Source of the DNA: Vitrella brassicaformis
Lineage: Eukaryota; Sar; Vitrellaceae
NCBI GenBank assembly: GCA_001179505.1
Contig: CDMY01000850.1
Span: forward strand, 182,719-246,718
Reading direction: 5' to 3'
Length of the DNA: 64,000 nucleotides
Part shown: positions 44,899 to 57,243 of the stretch, piece after piece
Layout: every line of letters starts with the position of its first letter
Numbering within the stretch: position 1 is the first letter of the stretch
Notes under the pieces: model-generated
The model's input: only the letters and a program-made list of their open reading frames with translations
Database searches by the model: none
What the model was told of the DNA's origin: nothing
Program-made: the position numbers and the translations under genes

Positions 44899-47096
44899 CC
44901 GCGGCCTGACACGCACAAGCTCCCCCTCCCCATCAGCCTTGTCGCGTGTCACAGGCCGCCCATCGGCTGATGCTGCACCACCGCCCACCCCTAGCCTCAA
45001 ATTATACGTCTTCCGCTTCCGCCGCGCACCGTTTCGCCTGTTCAATGCTGTGTGCGGGCCGTCGCGGTCGAAGTCAGCTGATGTTGACGTCCCATCGGCT
45101 GAGTCCACGGCGAGCATGTCGTGAATAATGTCAACCTGACAGACGGACCGATGGACAATATGGCACCTGTGTGTAGGCCCCGTGCCTTGCTCACCTCCGC
45201 GTGTTCCCAGAGGTCGTCATGGGGATCCATCACGGTGTGTGGCGACACATCATCTGCCATTACCCCAACCGACCTCTGCCCAGGGTCGCTACTCTCGCCA
45301 TCAAGCGGAGGCGTCACGTCTCGCGGCGTCGATCCAGTGAAGGCAGTCACATTGACGCGCGACTGGTTGGGGAGCTCAAGCGCCCCCTTGCCCCCCCGCC
45401 CCCTCCTGCCACGCCTCCGCCGCGCCCTTGGAGGCCGTGTGGTGGGGACGGCCAATGCCGTGTCATTCAGGGTGGATTGATCCGATGTGGTGTTTCGTGG
45501 AGGGCTGGCTTGCGTGAAGAAGGTAGCGTTGACGCGGGACTGGTTGGGAAGGGTGAGCTTAGACCGAAGGTCGACCACGGTGACCCTCGCTGCTGCTGCT
45601 GCTCCTCCTCCTGTCGCATTGCTTGGCGGGGGCTCGGCTGGTCTGGGGGCGGGCTGCGTCAGGGGAACGGTGCTCCGACGGCTGCCCTCTGCCATCGCCA
45701 CTGATGTGGCGAGCAGCAGCTGCCGAATCGACGTAACTGACACAAAGCTGCCGCCTGCTCCCGATGCGTCGGCTCTCTCGCCCACGACCGCGGGCTCCCC
45801 CTCGGCCTTGGTCAGGGCAGTGAGGTCAACCGAAGCCTCTGTGAGGTTGTGCCGGCGCTGACCGGTTGCCAGTGGGGGGACCTTGATGGCACGATCAGGC
45901 CGGCGTGCCGCAGCAGGTGCCGTTCCTGTGGCCTTGGGCCGTCTCAGATCCTCCCGACGGGCGAGTGAAGGCCTGGGCAGCAGGTCGCTGAACAGCCTTT
46001 TGAAAACGGACGTGTCGAAGCCGAGTGCGTGGGGGAAGGGGAACGACCGCCGCCTCTCGTGCTCGCTGACGGACTGGAAGAGACACCTCCAGAAGGCCAC
46101 ACTGAGGAGGATCTGGCTCATCGGTGGCCGCACGTTGGCGTAGTTGAGCTTGAGGGGAAGACAGTCCGGCTCAGGAGGGGGAGTGTAGTCGGGCGGGACG
46201 TAAGAGCCCTCCGCGAAGAACTTGCTGACGTACTGGAGGGGCAGCCAGTGGAGCGACGCCATGTCGGCCTCATCGGGGCGCTCAGACCGGGGCATCTCGT
46301 TGTACCGTTCGGAGATGTTCTTGCTCCATCCCGACAGTGACGACACGCCACACAGGAACAACGCGTACTTGCCGGAAGGCAACCTGACAGACAAGACAGC
46401 ACAGAGAGGTTGCCGACCCGATCCGCCCCTGCTGCAGTGCCGTCTCTCCTCAAGATCTTGTGTGTATGTACCAGAAAACGCGCAGATCCGTCGATGTCTG
46501 TATGGTTTTGGTGATGACGTCCAGGTCCATTTCCCTCCCCGTCTCCTCCCACAGCTCACGCACCGCCGTGGCGAAGCTGCCGTCGTCGCCCTTCTCCCTC
46601 CGTCCACCGAGGAAGGACCACTTGAGCCCCCGCTCCCTGTACCGCTCCACACCCACAAGCACCTCCACGTTGCCATCGGCATCCAGCCGGTATGGCAGAA
46701 ACTGCACCACACCACGTGTGTGTGAATGGACACGAACACACATACATCACATCACAAAACAGCATGGGATGATGAGAGAGACCGAGCAGAGATGCCCATG
46801 CGTTCCGTCACACTTACGCCTGCTGCCCGGTAGGCGTACTCATCTTGCGGCTTGAGCACCTTGGCTTCATAGGTCCGCAATGTCATCCCGTTGCTGCCTC
46901 TGGTGGTCTTGAGCATGCCGCACTCGCTGCTCCGCACCTTGCGCCTCCTGCCTGCCTTCGCTGACCGCGACGACAGCTGTGTGGTCTGCTGGAACAGGGG
47001 CGTGAGGCGCCGGTTCGGTCCATCATGCATGAGAGTCACTCCCATCGATAAAATCGAGCAGCAGAGGGCGAGGACGAGAGCTTGAAGCGGTGGCAT
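44893..47096 (-). CDS. Secreted or plastid Nudix protein with repeat tail
   Basis: From ATG 47096 a strong signal sequence (MPPLQALVLALCCSILSMG) is followed by a basic, Ser/Thr-rich stretch that could be a transit peptide. The Nudix fold follows: GVERYRERGLKWSFLGG, then the box REKGDDGSFATAVRELWEET with the catalytic RExxEExG helix; the expected upstream Glu is Asp and the spacing is one residue longer. The domain continues LPSGKYALFLCGVSSL and DEADMASLHWLPLQYVSKFF. Nudix enzymes cleave nucleoside-diphosphate-linked compounds. A long disordered tail has two copies of LPNQSRVNxTxFT and many N-glycosylation sequons, then a basic RRRRGRRGRGGKG and an acidic stretch. The last exon, after GAG|gtgagc, ends TGA at 44893 with RRKRKTYNLRLG inside. 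Confidence 0.75.
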
Positions 47097-47360
47097 CACT
47101 CATCAGCAGATGGACAACAGCCGATCGGTCACAGATCTGGAGGCCGCTGCATCAGATCTGCTTCAATGGCGTAGGGCCGGACTGGAGAAGGTCACACAGC
47201 AGGACGCTTCTCTCTTTCAGCTTCCTCCCTCCTCAGCTAAGCTCGCAGACGGATCGCGAAGATCTTCCTCCGCTTTCAAGGCACGAGTCTCGTTAAACAC
47301 ACTAACCAACCAACCAACCAACCAAGGCCCGTAAGGCGTTATCCCCGGCGCGAGAGACCC

Positions 47361-48176
47361 ATGCTGATCGTGGCGTTGCTCAATCTGTGCATTCTTGTCT
47401 CTCCGCATGCTTCGACTGCAGCCAGCGGTGTCCGCCCGAGTGCATCCATCCCCATGCTGAAGGTCGGCCAGCGGCACTCTGACGACGCCATATTCGACGC
47501 CCTCGGCACCATCAAAGGGCGGCCTCCCAACCATCCCTTTGTCCGCGGCACGCTCCTGAGGTACCCGACCTCGTCGATGGCGCCGTCCTCTTACATGGTC
47601 AATCACAAGCGGTTCCTCATCGGCCACGGCGAGAAGGCCTACCACTTCGCCTCCCGCGCCCTGCTCTCGTGGCAGCTCATCAACGAGAGCCTCGAGTGGA
47701 TCCGCATCGACAGACGGGGCGAGGCCGTCACGACCTGCGCAAAGGCCTACGGCGTGTCCGCCATCAACCCATGCCTCTACCAATACGAGCTGATTGACCA
47801 GCGCGCGGCCAGGCCGTCGGGCAGAGAGGTGGTCTATACGGCTGTGGGCTACTCGACCGTCAAGGGCCACCTGCTGGCCGGCGAGGAGCGGTTCACCGTG
47901 GCCTGGAACCAGACGCCCAGAAAGGGCGGCCCCGTGTCGCGCATTTTCGGCCTCCGGAAGCAACGGCCGGCGAATGACAGTGACAGTGAGGGCGATGGCA
48001 TCGAGAGTGAGAAGGACGGTGTGTGGTTTGAGGTCTACTCGTACTCCAGGCCCTCTGGCGTGCTGGGCCGGCTTGCTGCGGTGGCGGTGCGGCCGCTGCA
48101 GAGGCGGTTTGCGGCTGACCTGGCCGCCAAGATGCCGGCATACGTGGCCAAGGCTGTCAAGGAAGGGGGCGACTAG
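47361..48176 (+). CDS. DUF1990-family protein, 271 aa
   Basis: A single exon from ATG 47361. The leader (MLIVALLNLCILVSPHAST) is a signal peptide, perhaps with a transit part (AASGVRPSASIPML). The body resembles DUF1990, found in bacteria and plastids: SYMVNHKRFLIGHGEKAYHF, ALLSWQLINESLEWIRI, GEAVTTCAKAYGVSAINPCL, YTAVGYSTVKGHLLAGEERF, and a late FEVYSYSRPSGVLGRLAAVA. The biochemical role of this family is unknown; it has a START-like fold in structure predictions. An acidic insert (NDSDSEGDGIESEKDG) interrupts the last strand region. Being intronless with high GC, it resembles the FkbM gene. It is divergent from the Nudix gene with 264 bp between starts. Confidence 0.68.
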   Translation: MLIVALLNLCILVSPHASTAASGVRPSASIPMLKVGQRHSDDAIFDALGTIKGRPPNHPFVRGTLLRYPTSSMAPSSYMVNHKRFLIGHGEKAYHFASRALLSWQLINESLEWIRIDRRGEAVTTCAKAYGVSAINPCLYQYELIDQRAARPSGREVVYTAVGYSTVKGHLLAGEERFTVAWNQTPRKGGPVSRIFGLRKQRPANDSDSEGDGIESEKDGVWFEVYSYSRPSGVLGRLAAVAVRPLQRRFAADLAAKMPAYVAKAVKEGGD

Positions 48177-48795
48177 GCAATTTTGCGGGGAGGGTTTAAA
48201 TAGCTGGCTGGCGCCCGCGCGCGTGTTGGTGTTGCTGGATACTGTTCTTGACTGTATGTTGCGTGTGTCTTCGTGGACGGTGGCTAGAAAGTGACGCGCG
48301 CATGAGCCTTTCAATGCGACATTTGACGGTCGTCTGGTTGGATGCTTTACCCTTGAAGTCTGGCCACCCACCCATATCTGACTGAAAGTCTGTCCTGTCC
48401 GACATCGTATCGTCTGCCCATGCTATGCTGGCTCTGTTCTTGAGCATTGCTCCCAAAGTAGTCGCTGCTGCCCTTTTCCCGCTTGCTTGTCTGTCCGTCC
48501 GTCCACCCACCCACTGTTGAAAGCTACGGTCCCTCGCCCACTCACTTCGCCCACCCCCCACCCTTCCACAGCCATCCACCCCACCCCACCCTATCAAGCA
48601 ACCATATGCACACCACACACCAAAACCCCCCATATCTCACTCACTCTCACCCCCGAAAGACAACATCTGTCTGTCTGTCTGTCTGTCACCACACACACCC
48701 TCTTCACCTACTCACTCCGGCACTGCACCCCTACTCCCTGCATGACTGACTGACTGACATGATGCGTGTGGTCCATCTGTCTTGTTTTTCTAGAT
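48177..48795. other. Convergent gap
   Basis: No gene is seen. It is CA/CCAC-rich with a TCTG run near 48666-48690, and ends in a 12-bp palindrome TCTAGATCTAGA (48789-48800) that overlaps the stop codon of the RING gene. Confidence 0.5.
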
Positions 48796-51700
48796 CTAGA
48801 CAGGGGTGTATCGTCTGACCTCCTGTCTGCAGATGGGGCACAGCGGGTGTCTGTTTCGCATGAGTGTCTGGGCACAGGATGAGCACACGCAGACGTGGTT
48901 GCACGGGATGAGCAGGGTGTTCTTCTGCACCGCCTGACAAATCTGACAGTCCGTCGCCTCGGCCCGCCCCTCCTGCTTGCCCGCCTCGCGGCTCTCACGA
49001 CGGATCCGCGACAGAGCCTGGGTGGCGAGGTCCTGCAGGGCCGGGATCTCCTCTGCGGAGAGGTGTCGCTGTCTGTCGTTGAGGTGCATGTGGAAACCGG
49101 TGAGCTCCGGTCGTCAGGCTCTTAAGGGTCTCTTCCAGTCTGACAGACAGACAGACAGACAGACATGCAGATGGAGGAGGGGTGGTGGGGGATGGGGTTG
49201 GGGGGTCAGATTACTTGTCGATTTGGTTGCGGCGGAGCTGTTCGATGTCACCCTCGAGGGCCTTGATGCTTGCCTGCAGACTGGGGAGGGCAAGAGATGA
49301 ATCGATGGATGGATGGATGGATGGATGAAGGGATGAATGGACGAGTCGTCTTCCTGACTTGACTTACTTGTTGACGTTCTGCTGTCTGTCGTTGGCCTCC
49401 TTCTTTGCCGCCTCCAGCTGGTCTGTCACGCTGCACACAAGGGGCGTGGGGAGGGATGTGGTCTGTCTTGTGTGATTGATGTGGCGTGGCGGAGGCTCAC
49501 TTGCGGATCTGCACGCTGTGGTTGGCTCTCTCCTTGTCTAGCAGACTGCACACATACATATGCACATGCACACAGCCACAGAGACATTGAACGCCGCTTC
49601 GTTCCGTCTCAGTCCCCCCCGCACCCGCCACCCACCTCTGCAGTTTGGCCTTTTGTACTTCCAGCTCCGTTTGTTTCTCCGCCTCAACAGCCTGCAGACG
49701 CTCAGTCGCTCTGGTGGGGCACACACACCCACACACACACAGAGAGAGAGAGAGACAGAGACACATACAACCATTTTCACTGACGCGTGAGCTTATTTGG
49801 AGACGCCCCTCACTGAGTCACTGAGTGACTCACTTCTGCAATTTGGCCTTGTGCTCATCGAGTTCCTTGCGGCTCTTGTTCTGCTCCATCTGCAGCGACG
49901 TCTTAGTCGCGGAAATCTCCTCCCTCGTCCTGCATGCCATGCATCCACACACACACACACACGTGTGTGAGAGTGGTTGTCCTGTCCCTCCCTCCCTCCC
50001 TCCCTCCGTCCGTCACTTACTTGTGAATCTGGTCCAGGTACGCTGCGATTTCCTCCTGGTGCTTCTTGATCTCCTTCTCGTGTGCGCTGCACACACACGT
50101 CAGTCACACCACATCACTCACGCAGATGCGGTGTGGTGGTGTGGGGCTCCCATCTGCCTCGCCCACCAACCCTCCCACCCACCTCTGCAGTTTGGCCTTC
50201 TGTTCTTCCAGCTCCTTTCGCTTCTCGACTTCAGCAGCCTGCAGACGCCCAATGGTCCTGGTGGTGCACACACGCACACACACGCACACACACGAGTGGG
50301 CCCATGTGCACAGAAGAGAGCCATCGACTGACTGACTCAACTCACTTTGTGATGACGGCTCGTTGCTCCTTCTCTCTGGCTTGTAGTTCTTTGAGCTCCT
50401 TGTTGGCTTGCTCCTGCAGCCGCTGGCTCTCCTGGAGCAGCTGGGTGTTGGTGTTGGCCTTGTCCGTCAGCTCTTGCTGGTCCTGCAGCAGCTGCTGCTT
50501 CTCAATCTCGAAGGCGCGGATCTGGTCCTCGTAGCTGAGAGAAGACACGGAGGGAGAGAGAGAGCACTGCCGTGTCCCTTGTGCAGTGCAGTCCTGTAAA
50601 CTCACGCTTGCAGTGTGGCAGCATCGCTGTAGACCTCCAGCTTGCCCAGGTCCGCCATCAAACTGACAGACATGCAGACAAGACATACTGAGATGTCCGT
50701 ATGTCCCATCGCGTGTGTGGCCACATCCATCCATCCATCCACTTATCCTTTTACGCCTCTATGTCCTGCTCTCTCTCGTCCAGTTGCTGCTCGAGGGCGC
50801 TCTTCTGCTCGGCCAGCTGCTTCTTCTCCGCCTCCAGCTGCCTGCACACACAAACACGCACTCACAGGGGGGTGATTGCTGATATGTATGGTGTGTGTGT
50901 GTGTGTGTGTGTCTGTGTGTGTGGTCGTACGATTGCGTCTTCTGCATGTCATCGAGGCGTTTCTTGAGCCTTTCCACGTCCCCCGCGGCGCCCGATTTCC
51001 TCTTGAGGCGTCGACACTGGTGCGTGCGCTGACGCCGGTACTTGTCCATCCGCAAGGCCTTCTCGTCCATTTCCTCTCGCTCGTCGTTCCCGGCCCAGTC
51101 CATTCCTTCTCCCTCGTCTCCCTCTTCGTCTTCCTCGTCGTCTTCCTCATCGGAGTCCGTCGAATCGAGCTCCTCCGACACACCCACGGGCCTGGCATGA
51201 CACGGATGACACGGATGACACGGCGTCAGCAAGCAAGCAAACAACGAATGTGCCTTGTCTTAGGCCTCCCTCCCTCCATTCATTCATTCATCCATCCATC
51301 CATCTGTCCAAGCAGTCAAACTTACCCGTCTCTGTGCGGCCCCTGTCCCTTGTCGACACTGTCCCTGGACACACAAAGCCATCAGGAGAAAAACCCCTCG
51401 ATAATTGCACCACGCATTGGAGACCCAAGGGGCACCCTACTTGGTCTGCTGCTGCTGCTGGTGCTGCTGTGGCTGTTGGTCAGCGGCAGGTTTCTGGGCC
51501 GCCGCTCTTTGGCCGAGGTCCCCTGAGTGACCGTATGCTTTGGCCTGCATGCCATGCGCATCATATATGCACACACACGAGGACAGACAAGGCACGGATG
51601 GATAGAACATCAGTGTGTGTGCTGTGCTGTGATGGGTCCCCCGATTGGATTGCTGGGCTTAGCTTACGGGTCGGTCTGAATGCCAACGGTGTTGTCATTG

Positions 51701-53613
51701 AGAGAGGTGGACGTCGATGCGTGTGCGACACTGTGCGGGTCGGCGGGGCGATTGGCAACCTGCTTCACAGGACCAGCAGCTCCATTGGGGTGAGGAGGAA
51801 GGTCGCTCGGCTCGGGTGGCCTGTAGGAAAGGTGACCATGGTGATAGAAATGAGTCAGTCACTGGCCCTCCTGCCACATGTGTGCCTTCCTCACATGTCT
51901 TCTGCAGCTCCCTGTTGGTCGTTCGGCTGATCCTTGCGGCGGCTGGCCCTAAGCTGCTGCACCATCCGTGGTAACTGACGCACAGCAGCACGGACACACA
52001 GCACAGAGATGCTTCCCTGATTGCGTCTGGTGTGGCCTGCCTCGTGTGGGTCGTTCTTGCTTGCTTACATCGATCTCCAACACCGACAGGTCCGCCTGCG
52101 TGAGAAATCACAGGCAGGATGCATTGCACCATCCCATCAGGAAGCGCTGTCAATGTGTGTGTGTGTGTGTTTTCATCAGACCGACCCGGAGCAGTTTGGC
52201 GAAGGGGTGTCCTTTGTCCCGGGACTCCTCTGTGCCCTCACAGTACCTGCAGGCACACACACAGCAATGAACACACGGACGGACGGACGGACGGGCCGAC
52301 AGGGTGCGGTGCAGACATCTTATAGGTCGCGTAGCGTACGTGATCATGTCGCACATGAACTGCCGAACCACACCGTACCAGCCCTTCCCTGCGCACACAC
52401 ATTGACGGGCAGTCTGTGTGTGGGGTGCTATGCTGTGTAGAAATGTTCACCTTTGACTTTGACGTTTCTCAGGGTGCTCTCCTTGGTGTGGTGCAGCTGC
52501 ACTGCCTTGGTCACCACGTCCACTAGACGAGCGTCGTTCAACAGCCGCCGCATCTCGTCTTTGTTCCCGCAGATGCCGGGGGTGGAGACGAGCTTGACGA
52601 ACCGTCGGAGGGAGGAGCCGTCGAGTGTGTTGCACCCCGTCGGCCAGTATCGGCCCATGGTCGCTGTCACAGCGGACGCTAAGTGGCACTCCAGCAACTC
52701 ACACACATCACGCGACTCTGCACACACATACCAGAAAGGCCCCCTGTTTTCCCGTCCGTCCGTCCGTCCGTCCGTCCGTGTGTGTGTGTGTGTGTTGGTG
52801 CGTACCAAGCAGGATAACCGGAATGGCCAGTGTCTTGATGTATGCGATCCCGCCCTCAGCGGCGGATCCCGACCCCTCCCCTCTCGCCAACTTCCACATG
52901 GTTTGGCCCGTCTCCTGGAGGACGCTCTGGACGCTCTCGTGGGACGACAGCATGCGGCTCAGCCGCTCAACAGCACCCTCCGCACCGCTGCGCTCTGACC
53001 ACACACAACATGATACAACAACACCAGACACATACTCATGGAGGACGGATAGATGTGTGTGTGTGTGTGTGTGGTACCTATGTAGTCACAGATACATCCG
53101 AGGATGAGCACTGCGGGTGCTTTGAGGTCCTCCTCCGATCCTGCGATGACTTTGCAGAGGTCCGGTACGTACTTGGCTGCGGCCTTCTCGAATGGCCACC
53201 GGCCCTTCCCCTTGACAACGGGGGCTGCACACACGCACATTGCACACAGGGCAGAAGCACCGCATGTGTGCAGCACAGCACATGGTGACACCTCTTCAGA
53301 GTTCCACCTTCCACAGTCGCACACGCCAGCTTGTGAACGAGGGGCATGAGGGCTTTGCCATTTTTCTTGGTCGGGTGGCCGAGAACGTCCATCGCCTCCT
53401 GGTACATCCATATCACACTATCCAGTGGTGACACGCAATCCTCAGGCTGGAAGAGTCCCTGCTCTTCTTGTGGGACGCCTGCGCAAACAGACACATGACA
53501 TGAAATGTGACGACGAAGTGGTCATTGTGGCGCCTTCTGCATCGGTGTTGACCTCTCTGTGAGCGGGGCCCTGGCGGCCGAGCCCCACCGGAGCCTGAGG
53601 CTGCCGCACTCAT
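48796..53613 (-). CDS. ARM-like / coiled-coil / RING-finger protein
   Basis: About 20 exons read in one frame from ATG 53613. The N-terminal third is helical and repeat-like (VIWMYQEAMDVLGHPTKKNG, KVIAGSEEDLKAPAVLILG, LRRFVKLVSTPGICGNKDEM), resembling armadillo/HEAT folds. A disordered part and an acidic block (SDEEDDEEDEEGDEGEG) lead into a long coiled coil built of small exons. Two 75-nt exons (49636-49710, 50183-50257) are clear duplicates: ERLQAVEAEKQTELEVQKA and GRLQAAEVEKRKELEEQKA. The C-terminus is a C3HC4 RING: CQICQAVQKNTLLIPCNH, CVCSSCAQT, CPICRQEV. RING proteins of this type are E3 ubiquitin ligases, often of the IAP/MUL1 group. It is divergent from the betaine-lipid synthase gene by 315 bp. 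Confidence 0.75.
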
Positions 53614-53928
53614 GCCTGACGACAAAAATATGACGACAGGATACCACGAGGCATGAATTGGAACGGTCCCTGTTGGTATTTCTATCGTACGTACCCCCTC
53701 TGTTTCGCTGTACCTTTCAACCGAATCTCAAACTTCACGGTTTCACGGAGCGCAAGCTTCGTCCCCAAACCCTTAACCTCACCGCCGCCTTTCCGTGTTT
53801 CCTGCGGACGGTCTTTTCTGCCCACAACAAGGGACTCGTCCCCCCCACCAGGACCGCCCTGACCCGCCCCCTTTGAGTGTTGCTGCATTTTGACTGAGGA
53901 GGAGGACTTCGGCAGACTGTAATTCCAC

Positions 53929-56329
53929 ATGGGTCGGCGAGGCGAGATGGGCGTAGTGGGCTGGTCCCTGGCGGCCATCCGAGCGGGTGTGTTCTTGGCG
54001 CTGTCTGTGCCGCTGTCGGCAGTGTTCTTCGCCATGTCGCCCGTCTTCCATCTCCTGCACATGCTCACCGACTCCATCATGTGGTTCTTCATCGGCAAGT
54101 GCTTCATCTACAACATCAGCTGGGAGGTACGCCACGCCCGTGTCGAGAGTTGCGCATTGCTCTGCTAGGTGTGCACTGCACACAGTGCGCATGTCTGTCT
54201 GTCTGGCTGTCTTGTGTGTGGCGCATTGCATGCAGGATCCACGCATCGACCAGCGTCTGTTCCGTCTGTCTGAGAGCGACCACGTCATTACCCTCTGCTC
54301 AGCCGGCGACAACGCACTCGACTACATCCTGGAGGGCGCCAAGGTGACGGCCGTCGACCTCAACCCATGCCAGATCGCCCTCGCAGAGCTCAAGATGGTC
54401 GCCGCACAGTGCCTGCCTTACGAGGAGTTCTTCGCCATCTTCGCACTCTCCGACACGGCCTTGCTGCGGGCCCGCTACTTCAGCCAGTTGCGGCCGAAGA
54501 TGAGCTCGCTCGGTCAGCGGTTCTGGGACAGCTACGTGTACCGCCTCAAGAACTTCCTCTACTCGGGCAGCTCGGGCTTCGCCGCCTGGGTGCTATTCCG
54601 CGTCATATTCCCTCTCTTTGGCCTGAGCTGGATTCGCAAGTGAGTCGACCGGTCGGCAGAGGGGTGGGGAGGTGGACGTGTGTGCGTGTGTGTGTGATTG
54701 TAGGGCGGTTGAGCGCGGCGCGACTCGCGAGGAGTTCTTGCGCGAGGTTGAGATGCACTCTCGTCAGGTCAAGACGCTGTGCTACATCTGCGACAAGTAC
54801 ATCTTCAAGGGCTTCGCGGCCTTCGCCGGGGTGCCCAAGGCGCAGCTCAAGCTGGGCCTGCACCGCAGCAACAACGCTGAGACCATCTTCAACATAGCCT
54901 TCCTGGTCCGTTCGTAGGCAGGCCGCACAGCACACGCCGCCTTTCTTGCCTTGATGCGCACCGCACCTATGTGTGTCATGCTGGCTGGCTTGCTGGCTCG
55001 CTGACGACTGACTGACAGTCATGGTGTGGTCGTTTCTGGTTGCCCCTGTGTGTGTCGGTGGTATGTGGGCTGGCCCCCGATGTGCCTATGCAGGAGTCGG
55101 ACCTGGTGCGCGACAACTACTTCTTCGGCGGGTATGTGCTGGGGAGGTGGACCAAGGAGTGCTGCCCGAGATACCTCAAGGAACACAACTACCCCAAGCT
55201 GCAGAAATACCTGCAGGTCAGTCAGGGGGCCCTTGGGTGTGCGTGTGTGTGCGTGTGCATCGATCTCTCTCTCTCCCTCTCTCTGTGTGTTGTGTTGTGT
55301 CGGCCAGGCCGGCAATCTGAAGCTGGTTTGTTCGTCGCTCGACGCGTTTTTGTCTGAGTGTGCCGACGGTGAGTTCACCGTGGCCTCTCTGCTGGACCAT
55401 CTCGACTGGATGAACGCCCACCAAGTCAACAGGGAAATCGCACACCTGCTACCAAAGATGGACCAGTAAGTAACCCACCACCATTCATCCCATTCATCCC
55501 ACACACACACACAACCCTCCATCCTCCATCCTCTCTCTTGTCCGAGCGTTCAGGCAGCGCGGCCGTCTGTTTTGGCGTTCGTTCTCTGAGCGTCTGCACT
55601 CGGCCCCCCTGGTGTGGCTGAACCCCAAGCGCGTCGACGACACTGGGGACCGAGTGGGCATGTACTTCTCCACCTGGATCGCCAGCGTGGCCGACAGCGA
55701 CTACACACTCGTCGAGCGAACTCAGACCGCACACCTCTACCAACAGGTCGGTCTGTGTCTCTGTGTGTGTGTGTGTGGGGTGGGGGGTGGGGGGTGGGGG
55801 GAGAGAGGGAGAAGGGGAGAGATGTGTGTGTGTGTGTGTGTGTTGGTCATCCCATCCATTTGTTGATCGATCAGGGGTTGCTTCAGAACATCGTGACTGG
55901 CGCCAAGGTGGTGAGTTTCCCCTTCTGGCAGGCGTTCGTCAAGCCCCACCTGGACGACTCGGCCGCCATCAACCAGCACCAGTCTACCATGGAGGCCTTC
56001 TACAGATTCCAAAAAGAAGGCACGAACCGCACCCTCCCTCCCTCCCACACCCCCAAACCACCAAACCACCAACAACACTCACACGCACACACACGCATGT
56101 GGCGTGTGCACCACATGTGTTTGTCTGTCTGTGATGCATGCAGGCTACGACGCGTTTCGTGAGCGGATGTTGCACAGCCGTCCTTTGTTGATGGAGCTGA
56201 TTCCCATCCGCAAGGGCGGCAACATGGTATGGGTTGACATCGGCGGCGGCACCGCACGCAACCTAGAGTTCCTGCCCGTTGAGGTCGTCAAGAAATACTT
56301 CAAGGTATCAACATCTGTCCGGCAGCACA

Positions 56330-56365
<36 letters not shown>

Positions 56366-57243
56366 CGGAGGGAGGGAGGGAGGGAGGGAGGGAGGGAGTG
56401 GCCGGTGGCCATGCGAGTGTGGTCTGTGTGTGTGTCGCGCTGCAGGCGATCTACATTGTGGACATCAGCGCGTCGCTGTTGGAGATCGCAGCGCGTCGCG
56501 TCAAGGCCTGTGGTTTGGACCACATTGTGCATCTTGTCGAGGCAGACTGCACACACCCATCCGTGTGGAGGTAGGTAGGTCGACCAAGACAACAAACAGC
56601 ATGGCAGCCATACACACACACACACGGCGTGTTGGATGCACGTGTGGCCATCCATTCAGTTCTCTGCCCAGCCCTGGGAGCGTTGATGTGGTGACGATGA
56701 GCTACTCGCTGTCGATGATCCCCGACAAGCGCACCGCCGTCGCCAACGCCGTCAAACTACTCAAACCCAAGGGCAAGGGGTGAGCGAGTCGTCAATGAAT
56801 GGGGCCAGGCCACGAAGGTCTCAAACAAAGCCATCCGGGCCGTCTCTCTCTGTGTGTGTCTGTGTGTGTCTGTGTGTGCAGCACATTGGGTGTGGGTGAC
56901 TTCTTCCTCTACAACGTGAACGACCACAGACTGCCCCCTCACAAAGCGCTCCTCAGAAATGTACGACGACACCACCCATCCGCAACACGACGCTCATTTC
57001 ATTTGTGTCATCTTGTCATCTGCGCGCGTGTCACATCCCATGCCATGCCATGCCATGCAGGCTGAGGCCCGTTTCCACCGCTGGTGGTTCGCCAACGACC
57101 ACGTGCATCTGTTGGACCCGCCCACGCTGCGTCTGGTGACGGCATCCACCGAGACCATGTGGGACCAGCGCTTCAGGGGACCCATTCCATTCATACCCCT
57201 CTTCAGACCCATACACGGCGTCATGCTCGTCTCCACGCGATAG
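53929..57243 (+). CDS. BTA1: Betaine lipid synthase, BtaA-BtaB fusion
   Basis: A many-exon gene starting with a membrane-associated leader (GVFLALSVPLSAVFFAM). The BtaA half (DUF3419) follows: FRLSESDHVITLCSAGDNAL, EGAKVTAVDLNPCQIALAEL, NFLYSGSSGFAAWVLF, YNFFGGYVLGRW-like and later WLNPKRVDDTGDRVG, SVADSDYTLVERT. BtaA moves the aminocarboxypropyl group of SAM to diacylglycerol. The BtaB half is a SAM methyltransferase: MVWVDIGGGTARNLEFL, IYIVDISASLLEIAARR, EADCTHPSVW, DVVTMSYSLSMIPDKR and GVGDFFLY. BtaB adds three methyls to yield DGTS. The C-terminus (RFHRWWFANDHVHL, PFIPLFRPIHGVMLVSTR) is typical of BtaB. The order A-then-B is noted in findings. DGTS replaces phospholipid in ER and other membranes, notably under phosphate limitation. 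Confidence 0.87.
56366..56396. repeat. GGGA microsatellite in intron
   Basis: A GA run followed by about seven GGGA units in an intron of the betaine lipid synthase gene. Confidence 0.85.

Noticed and set aside
49280-49330. CRISPR-like array (GGAT repeats here and elsewhere)
   Set aside because: Contiguous 4-nt microsatellite without spacers; in a eukaryotic intron.
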